From contig NC_057827.1 in NCBI RefSeq assembly GCF_910594005.1, positions 6,944,001-7,008,000 on the forward strand: DNA of 64,000 bases, read 5' to 3'. Positions 11,890 to 22,710 of the stretch are shown in pieces. Every line of letters starts with the position of its first letter. Position 1 is the first letter of the stretch. This DNA is from Cervus elaphus. Lineage: Eukaryota; Chordata; Mammalia; Artiodactyla; Cervidae. The notes beneath the pieces were generated by a model. It did not search any database and was not told the origin of the DNA. It worked only from the letters and a program-made list of their open reading frames with translations. A program made the position numbers and the translations under genes.

Positions 11890-13168
11890 TACTACACAAT
11901 TGCACTCATTGCACATGCTAGCAAGGTCATGCTCAAAATCTTCAATGCTAGATTTCAACAGTATGTGAAATGAGAACTTCCAGATGCTCAAGCTGGATTT
12001 AGAAAGGCAGAAGTACCAGGGGTCAAATGGCCAACATCTGTTGGATCATCAAAAAGGCTAGAGAATTTCAGAAAAAAACATCTATTTCTACTTCATCGAC
12101 TATGCTAAAGCCTTTGACTGTGTGGATCACAACAAACTGTGGAATATTCTTAAAAGAAATGGGAATACCAGACTACCTTACCTGCCCTCTGAGAAGCCTG
12201 TATGCAGGTCAAGAAGCAACAGTTAGAACCAAACATGGAACAACACACTGGTTCCAAATTGGGAAAGGAGTATGTCAAGGCTGTATAATGTCACCCTGTT
12301 TATTTAACTTATATGCAGAGTACATCATGCGAAATGCCAAGCTGGATGAAGCACAAGCTGGAATCAAGATTCCCAGGAGAAATATCAATAACCTCAGATA
12401 TGCAGATAACACCACCCTTATGGCAGAAAGAGAAGAGAAACTAAAGAGCCTCTTGATGAAGCTGAAAGGGAAGAATGAAAAAGCTAGCTTAAAATTCAAC
12501 ATTCAAAAAACAAAGATCTTGACATCCTATCCAATCATTTCATGGCATACAGATGGGGGAAACAATAGGAACAGTGAAAGACTATTTTCTTGGGCTCCAA
12601 AATCACTGTTGACAGTGACTGCAGCAATGAAATTAAAAGATGCTCGCTCCTTTGAAGAAAAGCTATGACAAACCTAGACAGTGTACTAAAAAGCAGAGAC
12701 ATCACTTTGCTGAAAAAGGTCCATATAGTCAAAGCTATGGCTTTTCCAATAGTCATGTATGGATGTGACAGTTGGACCATAAAGAAAGCTGAGCCCTGAA
12801 AAATTGATGTTTTTGAACTGTGGTGTTGTAGAAGACTCTTGAGAGTCCCTTGGACTGCAAGGAGGTCAAACCAGTCAATCCTAGAGGAAATCAACCCTGA
12901 ATATTCATTAGAAGGACTGGTGCTGAAGCTTCAATACTTTGGCCACCTGATGTGAAGAGTTGACTTATTGGAAAAGATGCTGATGCTGGGAAACATAGAA
13001 GGCAGAGGGAGAAGGGGACAGCAGATGATGAGGTTGTTGGATGGCATCACCAACTCAAAGGACACGAGTTTGAGCAAACTCTGGGAGATGGTGAAGGACA
13101 GGGAAGCCTGACATACTGCAGTCATGGTGTTGCAAAGAGTCAGACACAATTAATCAACTGAACAACAG
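11890..13168 (+). mobile_element. BovB LINE, 5'-truncated, RT remnant
   Basis: Plus-strand BovB of about 1.28 kb. The RT palm is readable in the 12027-12668 frame: the Asp motif region shifted out of frame near 12100 (TTCATCGACTATGCTAAAGC), then NLYAGQEATVRTKHG, QIGKGVCQGCIMSPCLFNLYAEYIM and RYADNTTLMAE. The catalytic YADD motif reads YADN (12399-12410). The frame breaks near 12660, and the C-terminal region continues to the 3' end with the CAGACACAAT...CAACTGAACAAC tail. RTE-class elements end in short repeats rather than long poly(A), as seen here. Not functional. Confidence 0.93.
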
Positions 13169-13498
13169 GGGCCTGCTGCCAGGAGTCTTATTTAAAAGAT
13201 TCATCAGAATAGGGCAATGTGGGTGCCAGCAAGATCTGTCTTGGAATACTTAGGATTATGCTCATACTTTCATGGCCAAAGCTGTCCATTTCTGGATGCC
13301 AGGCTTCTGTCTGAAACTTGTTACTGTGACCTGAAGACAAAGCTGGCTTGTGGCTGCTGTCAGTCCCACATATCTGTGTTTTTCTCCCTTCTTGAGAAGC
13401 CAGAAATGGATGCACACTTGAGCTCTTGACATATTGAAAATTTTCCTCATTCCTTGAGTGGAAATGATATCAATTAAGTTAGGATGTAAGATACTTTT
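13169..13498. other. No recognised gene or repeat
   Basis: About 330 bases between a BovB and an L1 relic, unassigned. Short frames on both strands have no recognisable features. Confidence 0.35.
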
Positions 13499-13946
13499 AC
13501 ACATGTACCCTGATGTTCATTGCAGCACTATTTACAATAGCCAGGACTTGGAAGGAACCTAGATATCCATCAACAGATGAATGGATAAAGACGTTGTGGT
13601 ATATGTATACAAAGGAATGTTACTTAGCTATAAAAGGGAATGAATTTGAGTCAGTTGAACTGAGGTGGATGAATCTAGAGCCTGTTATACAGAATGAAGT
13701 AAGTCAGAAAGAGAGAAACAAATATCATATATTAACATGTATATATGGAAACTAGAAAAATGGTGCTGCAGGGCAGCAATAGAGACAAAGACATAGGGAA
13801 CTGACTTGTGGATACAGCAGGAGAAGGAGAGGGTGGGACAAATTGAAGAGTAGCACTGAAACATATATATCACCAAATGTAAAATAGATACCCAGTGGGA
13901 ATTTGCTGTATGATTGCAGGGATTTCAACCTGGTGTTCTGTGACAA
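13499..13946 (+). mobile_element. Old L1 3' fragment
   Basis: Plus-strand ORF2 C-terminus, open for 81 codons from 13513 (MFIAALFTIARTWKEPRYPS then DEWIKTLWYMYT) to ILTCIYGN, then a 3' UTR of the older ruminant type (TGTATGATTGCAGGGATTTC). Both truncated and interrupted: similarity stops just before the next BovB. Confidence 0.85.
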
Positions 13947-13960
13947 AATTTTTGAGTTAT

Positions 13961-15424
13961 CAGTTCAGTTCAGTTCAGTCGCTCAGTTGTGTCTGACTCT
14001 TTGCGACCCCATGGACTGCAGCACGCCAGGCCTCCCTGTCCATCACAAACTCCCGGAGTTTACTCAAACTCATGTCCATCGAGTCAGTGACGCCATCCAG
14101 CCATCTCATCCTCTGTCGTCCCCTTCTCCTCCTGTCCTCAATCCCTCCGAGCATCAGGGTTTTTTTCCAATGAGTCAACTCTTCTCATGTGGTGGCCAAA
14201 GTATTGGGGTTTCAGCTTCAGCACCAGTCCTTCCAATGAATACCCAGGACTGATTTTCTTTAGGACTGACTGGTTGGATCTCCTTGCATTCCAAGGGACT
14301 CTCAAGAGTCTTCTCCAACACCACAGTTCAAAAGTATCAATTCTTTGGCGCTCAGCTTTCTTTACAGTCCAACTCTCACATCCATACATGACTATTGAAA
14401 AAACCACATCTTTGATAGAAGGACTTTTGTTGGCATAGTCTCTGCTTTTTAATGTGCTGCCTCAGTTGGTCCTAGCTTTTCTTCCAAGGAGCAAGCATTT
14501 TTTAATTTTATGGCTGCAGTCACCATCTGCAGTGATTTTGGAGACCCGCCCCCCGCCCCCCCCCCCCCCGCCGAAAATTAAGTCAGTCACTGTTTCCATT
14601 GTTTCCCCATCTATTTGCCATGAAGTGATGGGACTGGATGCCATGATCTTAGTTTTTTGAATGCTGAGTTTTAAGCCAGCTTTTTCACTCTCCTCTTTCA
14701 CTTTCATCAAGAAGCTATTTAGATCTTCTTCACTTTCTGCCATAAGGGTGGTGTTATCTGCATATCTGAGGTTATTGGTATTTCTCCCAGCTTTTTTGAT
14801 TCCAGCTTGTGCTTCATCCAGCCTGGCATTTCGCATGATATACTCTGCATATAAGTTAAATAAACAGGGTGACAATATACAACATTGACATACTCCTTTC
14901 CCAATTTGGAACCAGTCCGTTGTTCCATATTTGGTTCTAACTGTCACTTCTTGACCTGCATACAGATTTCTCAAGAGGCAGGTAAGGTGGCCTGGTATTC
15001 CCATCTCTTGAAGAACTTTCCACAGTTTGTTGTGATCCACACAGTCAAAGGCGTTGGCATAGTCAATAAAGCAGAAGTAGATGCTTTTCTGGAACTGTCT
15101 TGCTTTTTTGATGAGCCAACAGATGTTGGCAATTTGATCTCTTGTTCCTCTGCCTTTTCTAAAACCATCTTGAACTTCTGAAAGTTCATGGTTCATGTAC
15201 TGTTTATGCCTGGCTTGGAGAATTTTGAGCATTACTTTGCTAGCGTGTGAGATGAGTGCAATTGCGCGGTAGTTTAAACATTCTTTGTCATTGTCTTTCT
15301 TCGGGATTGGAATGAAAACTGACCTTTTCCAGTCCTGTGGCCACTACTGAGTTTTCTAAGTTTGCTGGAATATTGAGTGAAGCACTTTAACAGCATCATC
15401 TTTTAGGATTTGAAATAGCTCAGT
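13961..15424 (-). mobile_element. BovB LINE, antisense, long RT remnant
   Basis: About 1.46 kb. The left end is the canonical repeated terminus (CAGTTCAGTTCAGTTCAGTC). The minus-strand frame 14462-15232 is open for 256 codons and contains FRKGRGTRDQIANICW, FCFIDYANAFDCVDHNKLWK (Asp motif), QIGKGVCQCCILSPCLFNLY and RYADNTTLMAES, in which the second catalytic Asp of YADD is Asn. A C-rich run at 14545-14572 replaces the normal junction sequence and encodes a poly-Gly stretch. 5' truncation falls at about 15424, within the RT N-terminal region. Dead element. Confidence 0.95.
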
Positions 15425-15940
15425 TGTAGAAAACATATAATCCCAAAGTTAAATTTGTAAAACACACTAAATTGAGAACAATCTATTGTTTATTTTGTAT
15501 TCAAAAATATAAGCTCACATATACATACATACCTAGATATTACATATAATATATATATTTTTTACCTCTACCCTGACCAGATAAATGAAGCATGCTAGAT
15601 GAGGTAGATTTTTTCCATCTTTCTTTTCCCTTAAAAAATATATCCTGGAGTTTACTCCCCAGCATAATCTCTTTTAATAGTAAGACAGTACTCCAATTTC
15701 TGGATGTACCATTAATTTTTATGTCAGGATTTGGATGCACTACTCAGCTAGGACTCCTTATATCCTATTCAAAGCATGAGATTCCTTTGGCACATAGACA
15801 GATCAGAGGCAAGCTGCAAATCTAGGCACAGGTTTATTTATGTCCACTTCATTCTTACCCTGGAAGTGATGGCCTTTTCAGCCATCAACATAGTCGATGT
15901 AGTCTATTTGCAGTCTTATTTTAGGAGGCCTGGAGTTTTG
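15425..15940. other. No recognised gene or repeat
   Basis: AT-rich, no assignable family. Short frames here are unconvincing. Confidence 0.35.
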
Positions 15941-15990
15941 TCTTTTTTTTTTTTTTTTTTAGTTGGAGGCTAATTACTTCACAACATTTC
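15941..15990 (-). mobile_element. Ultra-short L1 3' end (tail plus about 25 bp)
   Basis: A run of T followed by TTAGTTGGAGGCTAATTAC, which is the extreme 3' end of ruminant L1 in antisense. Similarity fades after ACTTCACAA. An extreme case of 5' truncation; I could not define a TSD. Confidence 0.75.
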
Positions 15991-16145
15991 TCCTTCTGAC
16001 CTAAAATCAGTTTTCTTGCAGTTTGTGTATAGAGAAGATTCCCAGGGCAAAATACCTCTGAGTCTTTGGCTTACCTTTTCTGGTTTTTGTCTTCTTTAAA
16101 AGTGTGGTCTGAATGGTTCTTTATTCTATAGTTAGCTCTTGGATG

Positions 16146-16375
16146 GGGCTTTCCAGGTGGGACTAGTGATGAAGAACCTGCCTGTCACTGTGGGAGATAT
16201 AAGAGATCTGGATTTGATCCCTGGGTTGGGAAGATACCCTGGCAGAGGGCATGGCCACCCACTCCAGCATTCTCACCTGGAGAATCCCCTGGATAGAGGA
16301 GCCTAGTGGGCTACAGTCCATAGGGTCACAAAGAGTTGGACACAACTGAAGTGACTTAGCATGCCCACATATATG
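16146..16375 (+). mobile_element. Bov-tA SINE with 13-bp TSD
   Basis: Head GGGGCTTTCCAGGTGGGAC, body CACCCACTCCAGCATTCTC, tail CAAAGAGTTGGACACAACTG. Flanked by the perfect repeat TAGCTCTTGGATG at 16133-16145 and 16376-16388. Confidence 0.93.
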
Positions 16376-16388
16376 TAGCTCTTGGATG

Positions 16389-16606
16389 CTTTTAAGATGA
16401 TATGTTTTAGCATCATCCAGATAGTTTACTTTTTCCTAGAACAAGAGCAAGTCTGAATTGCTCAGTCTATCATTGCTAGAACAATTTATTACTTCCATAG
16501 TTGGGAAAAATTAAAAAGAAACATTTATAATAATTCAGGTTATCAGTGTCAGTTCTGACTATGGATACTGAATCAAAAAAGTCATGTTAGCACTAGCATC
16601 TTCTCC
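16389..16606. other. No recognised gene or repeat
   Basis: Short spacer between two same-strand SINEs. AT-rich and unassigned. Confidence 0.3.
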
Positions 16607-16616
16607 CTTTGTGTAT

Positions 16617-16830
16617 GGGCTTCCCAGGTGGTGTGGTGATAAAGAATCAGCCTGCCAATGCAGGAGATGTAAGAGATGTGGGTTTGATCCCTAGATCAGG
16701 AAGATCCCCTGGAGTAGGAAATGGCCCTACTCCAGTATTCTTGCCTGGAAAATTCCATGGGCAGAGGAGCCTAGTGAGCTACAGTCCATGAGGCTGCAAA
16801 GAGGAGGACACAAATGAGCAACTGAGCACT
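16617..16830 (+). mobile_element. Bov-tA SINE with 10-bp TSD
   Basis: Head GGGCTTCCCAGGTGGTGTGG, body TACTCCAGTATTCTTGCCTG, tail ending in GAGCAACTGAGCA. Flanks CTTTGTGTAT (16607-16616) and CTTTGTCTAT (16831-16840) differ at one base. Confidence 0.92.
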
Positions 16831-16840
16831 CTTTGTCTAT

Positions 16841-18055
16841 AAAGTTCTTTTCGATTACATAAGTTTAAGCACCTTAGAAAATAAAGCTTCTGTGTGACCC
16901 TTTGGATGTTCCAAAAACAGTTACTTGTTAATGGACCATGATTTGTAGGGAGGTACTGCAGATCTTTTAAAAGAAATTCTTCCAATACATCCAAATCTCA
17001 TTATCCAAAGCTGAGAGAGACTGCAGAAGCAAGACAGAGTCTCAGAGTGCAGCCATCATTTCTCAAATAGAGATGTGAGTGAATGAACAGATACATGATA
17101 GAATGAACAAGCCAGAGATCACTTGTTTCTAGGCCTGAACTTCACAAAAAGGAGCCCAGTGCTACACATGACCTGAGTGGTCGCTGAGAGAACATCAAGG
17201 ACAATTTGCATGGACTATGAAAGCAATTATAATGTGTGCAACTGTGCGCCTCATTTTCTACACTGAGATCCTCCTCAGGAGATGCTGTAACACTTGATGT
17301 AAAAGTCATGCGGATGGCCTCTGCAGAAGGGCCTTTCGTCCAGTGCATCTGCACCTAGGACCAGAGTGAGGTGAGAGGCATGCGCCCGCTGTAGCCAGTT
17401 GTCTCCCAGGAGAGCTTAAGGGAGTGTTATCAGCAGCTACTGAGGAGAGAGGAAGCACGATGAGAACACAGCTGAGTCAAGCCCTATCTGTCCTCACCAG
17501 TATCCTGGGCACCATGGACCCCAGCAGCAGACACTCAGCCTTGTTCCCTAGGCTATGATGGTCCCCAGAGCTGAAAGAGAGCACTGACAGCCAGAGGTCA
17601 GGAAGAACAGGAAAAGTAAGGCAAAATTGTGTCTAATTTTGTTGAAGAGATGTAGGGCTCCATCTGGTCTCTGCTACTGATTCTATATGGCAGAAAAAGT
17701 GGCATGTGAAGGGGCCTGTGAATGGTGCAGCATCTGTGTGAACAGAAGCTCCTCTGTGTGACTCCAGCTATTATCCACGTGGTGAGCAATGGAATAGAAA
17801 TTAAAACAGTGGAAGAAGGCCATGCTGGTGTTTGTGATCTAGTCTTGCCTCAGGAGGAAAGCCCTCTCATGCTGAAGTGACTTCTGTTTGTAGTCCTTCT
17901 CAGTCACCCAGGTCCTGCTTAGTGATTGCTGCTGTCCATGGAGAATCAGAGTTCTGTTGGGAAGGTATATGAGTCAACAGCTCCCTGAGCACTCTGTCTG
18001 GAGAACATCCTAACCTCAGATTCTCAGATCTTAAGCTGGGTGAGCAAAGTATCTC
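16841..18055. other. No recognised gene or repeat
   Basis: 1.2 kb without a repeat I can name. Short frames occur on the minus strand (for example 17142-17354 and 17598-17789) but lack conserved motifs, and I cannot support an exon. Confidence 0.4.
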
Positions 18056-19080
18056 TTGTTGTTGTTATTGTTCAGTCCCCGAGTTGTGTCCGACTCTTTG
18101 TGACCCCATGGACTACAGCACACCAGGCTTCTCTGTCCTTCACTGTCTTCCAGAGTTTGCTCAAACTTATGTCCATTGAGTCGATGATGCTCTCCAACCA
18201 TCTCTGAATACTTTGGGATTGGAATGAAAATTGACCTTTTCCAGTCCTGTGGCTACTGCTGAGTTTTCCAAATTTGCTGGCATATTGAGTACTGCACTTT
18301 AAGAGCATTATCTTTTAGGATTTGAAATAGCTCAGCTGGAATTCCATCACCTCCACTAGCTTTGTTTGTACTAATGCTTCCTAAGGCCCACTTGACTTCG
18401 CACTCTAGGATGTCTGGTTCTAGGTGAGGGATCACACCATCGGGGTTATCTGGGTCATTAAGATCTTTTTTGTATAGTTCTTCTGTGTATTTTTGCTCTC
18501 TTTTCTTAATATCTTTTGCTTCTGTTAGATCCATGACATTTCTGTCCTTTATTGTGCCCATCTTCACACAAAATGTTCCTTTGGTATTCCCAATTTTCTT
18601 CAAGAGATCTATAGTCTTTCCCATTCTATCATTTTCCTCTACTTCTTTGCTTTGTTAACTGAGGAAGGCTTTCTTATCTCTCCCTGCTATTCTCTGGAAC
18701 TCTGCACTCAGATGGATATGTCTGTCCTCTTCTCCTTTGCCTTTTGCTTCTCTTCTTTTCTTGGCTATTTATAAGCCCTTTTTAGTCAACCACTTTGCCT
18801 TTTTGCATTTCTTTTTCTTGGAGATGGATTTGGTCACTGCCTCCTACACACTGTTATGAACCTCCATCTGTAGTTTTTCCAGCACTCTATCAGATCTAGT
18901 CCCTTGAGTCTATTTGTCATTTCCACTGTATAGTCATAAGGGATTTGATTTAGGGCATACCTGAATGATCTAGTGGTTTCCCCTACTGTCTTCAATTTAA
19001 GTTTGAATTTTGCATTAAGGAGTTGATGATCTCTGGATGACTCTATTTTCCAGAGTGAATAATTCATTTTCTCCTATTTG
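18056..19080 (-). mobile_element. BovB LINE with large internal deletion, antisense
   Basis: The left 150 bases are the BovB 3' end (GTTGTGTCCGACTCTTTGTG, GTCCATTGAGTC). Near 18206 the sequence jumps directly to the RT N-terminal region, so the RT core and most of the C-terminus are missing. The minus-strand frame 18253-18624 reads NVMDLTEAKDIKKREQKYTE, then EPDILECEVKWALGSIS and FQILKDNALKVQYSICQQIW. Upstream, 18834-19067 encodes HQLLNAKFKLKLKTVGETTR and NQIPYDYTVEMTNRLKGLDL, the linker between EN and RT. The 5' limit is near 19080. Confidence 0.9.
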
Positions 19081-19985
19081 CAGAGGCAGGCCGCTGGCCT
19101 TCCCTGTCCTGTCCCTGGGTTTTAAGACCTCCCCTAGATCATACAGAGGACTGGCTGATCGTTCCCTACTTTCCAGCTTCAGAGTCCAGTGACAGCTTTC
19201 AGAGTATCTGCTGGCATTTTGGAACCCACTGATTCCAGAGAAGGAGATACTTACAGACATATACATACATGTAAAGCTATTCATTTACTTATTAGATGCT
19301 GGTTCATCTCCATTTCTTTTGTTTTCTTTGTTATTTTTTTCCTCCTTCATATTTCAGTTTCTTTTCCTCCTTCAGAAATTCTTTTTTCAGCAAACGTAAA
19401 AGAGTAAATTCCCTCATACTAGCCTGATTTTGGAAAGGAGTGAAAACCAAAAAAGAATTTTAAAAAAAGAAACTGGCCCAGTTTCTGACATGCTGAGTTC
19501 TCTGTTGCCATCATTAAAAAAAAAAAAAAAAAAAAAGATGGCCAGTACAACGTAGTGAGTTGCATTCTCAAAGTCGGTGTGATTTCTCCCTGAGCTAGCA
19601 TATCTGAACCAGTGTCTAAAATTTACCTCCTTTCATCCTATTAATAACATCTCTGGAATTTGTACATTGCTGGACCTGGCAGCTTTGATGAATGTTTTTG
19701 TCATCTGTTCTATTGGTTCTTATAATTCACTGTCCATCTGCCTGGACTATTCCCTACAGATTGGCCCACTTTGGAAGTGTTTACATGGGTCCTAATGAAG
19801 ATTATGCACCATTCGCTGAGATGCTGATTTCAGAAACTGAGATCAAGAAGCTGCTTCACTGATTCTATTTACCTCAGGAAAATGTAACCTTAACTGAAAT
19901 GTGTAAATTGTCCTTGAGATTTCTTTAGTATCATGTATAGAAATTTCACCATACTTTTATTTGCCATACTTAAAGGTTATGATTA
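19081..19985. other. No recognised gene or repeat; one A-run
   Basis: Unassigned sequence with a run of about 22 A at 19517-19538 (plus strand). That could be a retroposon tail, but I recognise no element on either side of it. The T-rich tract at 19310-19400 is low complexity. Confidence 0.35.
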
Positions 19986-20500
19986 TTCTCAATAAGTTTT
20001 AAAAAAAAATTACCATAAAATCCACCAATTCCACTTCTGGGTATATACTGCAAAGCATTAAAAGCAGGAACTCAAACAGACATTTGCACGTTTATGTTCA
20101 TAGTAGCATTACTCACAATAACCAAAAGAAAATAATTCAAAAGTTCATTGAAAGATAAATGGATAAACAAAATGTGGTCTATACATACAGTGGAATAGTA
20201 TTCAGTCTTAAAATAGAATGGCACAAGCTACAGCATGGATTAGCTCTGAGAACTTTATGCTAAGTGAAAATTAGCCAGTCCACAAAAGGACAAATATTGT
20301 ATGATTCCATTTATACGAAGTACCTAGAGAAAAGAAATCCATAGAGATAGAAAGAAGAATGGTTGCCACAGACTGGGGAGTGAGAAGAAAATGGGGAGTT
20401 GTAATTTAATAGGTACAGAGTTTTCATTTGGGAAGCTGAGGAGTTGGAAGACAGATGGATGTTGGTGATAGTTATATGACATTGAATGTCATTGCTGAAG
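19986..20500 (+). mobile_element. L1M-type LINE 3' end
   Basis: Classic old L1 ORF2 C-terminal and 3' sequence: CACTTCTGGGTATATACTGC, GTTCATAGTAGCATTACTCA, AATGTGGTCTATACATACAG, then GGTTGCCACAGACTGGGG. No open frame of useful length. The right edge near 20500 is fuzzy. Confidence 0.8.
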
Positions 20501-21037
20501 AAAACTCAAGAAGCTAAAGTGCTAAACTGAAGCTTCGGGGTTATTTTGATTCAAAAACATCTTGGAATCCATATCTGCACTGTTCCACCACCTAGAACAG
20601 TGGTGATGTTCATGGATTTTTCAGTGAAGTAACTTACCATAGTTCTGACACCCAGACACAGACAGAGGAGTCAGGAAGATCTTCAACATGGCTACAACAT
20701 GTCCTCATTGTATTCTTGGGGCTATCAAACCCATTTTGGCTTAGTTTGAAAACGGGAAATATTTTAGTCAAGTTAAAGTATTCTTGAAGAAAATGTCTAC
20801 ACTAAATCCAAGTGCAGCTTTTGTTTTGACTTCTAGCTTATAGGAGAGTGTCAAATGATGCCACAAATGACATCACCATCAAATCCAGAGCTTGGACATT
20901 TCATGAGGCAATTGTCCTAGTCTCTTCCAAATATCATGATCAAAAAGGACTGAGAAGATGCAGTCACCAAATGCATCATGTCAATCTTGGTTACATCTAC
21001 ATTTTTTTAATTGAGCTATAAAAAACATTTCAGAGGG
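20501..21037. other. No recognised gene or repeat
   Basis: Spacer between an L1M tail and the 5' end of a ruminant L1. Unassigned. Confidence 0.35.
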
Positions 21038-22710
21038 GGGTGGTCCCAAGATGGTGGAGGAATAGGATGGGGAGACCACTTTCTCCCCAATGAATTCATC
21101 AAAAGATCATTTGAATGCTGAGCAACTTACACAAAACAACTTCCGAATGCTGGCGGAGGACACCGGGCACCCAGAAAGGCAGCCCAATCTCTTCAAAAGG
21201 AGGTAGGACAAAATATAAAAGACAAAAAGAGAGACAAAAGAGTTAGGGACAGAGACCCGTCCTGGGGAGGGAGTCGTGAAGGAGGAGAAGTTTCCAAACA
21301 GCAGGAAACTCTCTCACAGGCGGGTCTGTGGGGAGTTTGGGACTCTCAGAGGGCAACTGAGGAGAAGAAGAAAAAAAAATTCACAGAATACATGCCTAAC
21401 TGCAAGTGCCAGTGGAGAAGTAGCCCAGACGCTCGTGTATGCCACCAGGGAGTGGGGGCTGGACAGAGAGGCATGGGCTGCATAATCAGTGCTTAGAGTA
21501 GGGACTGGGCTGAGTGCCTTGAGGACAATCTGAGGGAGCTAACATGAGACAGCAATCCAAACTGTGGGATCGCCAGAGAGAAAAGAAAGAGAGCTTCCTT
21601 GTGAAAGGCTCTAATGTGCACACTGGTCTGCTCACAGAACAAAGGATTGCTCCAATACCAAAGGAGAGCTAGCCAGCTGCATACAGGCCCCTGCCCCCTA
21701 CTCTCCCCGCACCCGCCACCCCTGCTGGAGGCTGAGAGGCAGGAGAGCGACACCCAGAAGGCAAGGGGCTGCTGAAATCTCAGCCGCAGAGACTGGCATC
21801 CTCCACCAAACTGTGAACAGGTTCCCAGTTGCTAACCACGTCTTCCTGGGATCCTGGACGGTTGACATCTGCCAGTAGGGTCGCAGCCTGAGATCAGCTA
21901 CCCAAAGGAGATGCACAGCACATCTGAGACAGTGCTCACCCGGCGCACCCTGGAAACAAAGCGGCTGGGACTGGGAGGTGATTAAGATGCACGGACCACC
22001 TGGGACAGTGCGCTCACCAGGTAGCTGGTCGCCTGAGCTGCTTGGACCTGGGAAGGGCACAAAACGCACGCCCAACTGAGTCTGTGCCCTTGTGGAGTAC
22101 CCACAACCTGAACTTGAATGGCTTAGACCTGCGAAGTGCATGAAACCCAGGGCCTGCTTTGGACACTTCCCCTGCAGAGCAAGCGGGAGCCTGAGCAGTG
22201 TAGACCGGGAAAGCACACGCGCTGTGAGCGGGGACAGACCCAGTGTGGTCATGCACTGTGAGCACTCCCCACACACGCCAGTGATGTTTGTTTGCAGAGT
22301 TCCTCCCTCCCACCAGGACAACTGAACAAGTGAGCCTAAATAAGTGACCACCTTCGTCCCCTTGTGTCAGGGTGCAAATGAGACACTGAAGAGACTTGCA
22401 AACAGAGGAAGACAAAATAAACAGAGGAGAGGGAACCGCTCTGGAAGTGACGGGTGTGACAGATTAAAACCTTGTCGTTAACATTGACTAAGCATTGGAA
22501 GGAGCCTATGCTTGAGAACAAGTACAAGCTGGAACAAGGAACTATCTGAAACTGAACTGACCCCACACTGCCCAAAACAGCTCCAGAGAAATTCCTAGAT
22601 ATATTTTTACTATTATTACTTTTAATTTTTTTTTTTAATTTAAGTTCTTTATTACTCCTTTAATTTTCTATTTATAACCTATTACGGACAAAAAAAAAAG
22701 ACCCTATTTT

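Noticed and set aside
21698..22351. 217-codon minus-strand frame
   Set aside because: Antisense to the GC-rich 5' UTR of the L1 at 21038; no protein resemblance. Composition effect.
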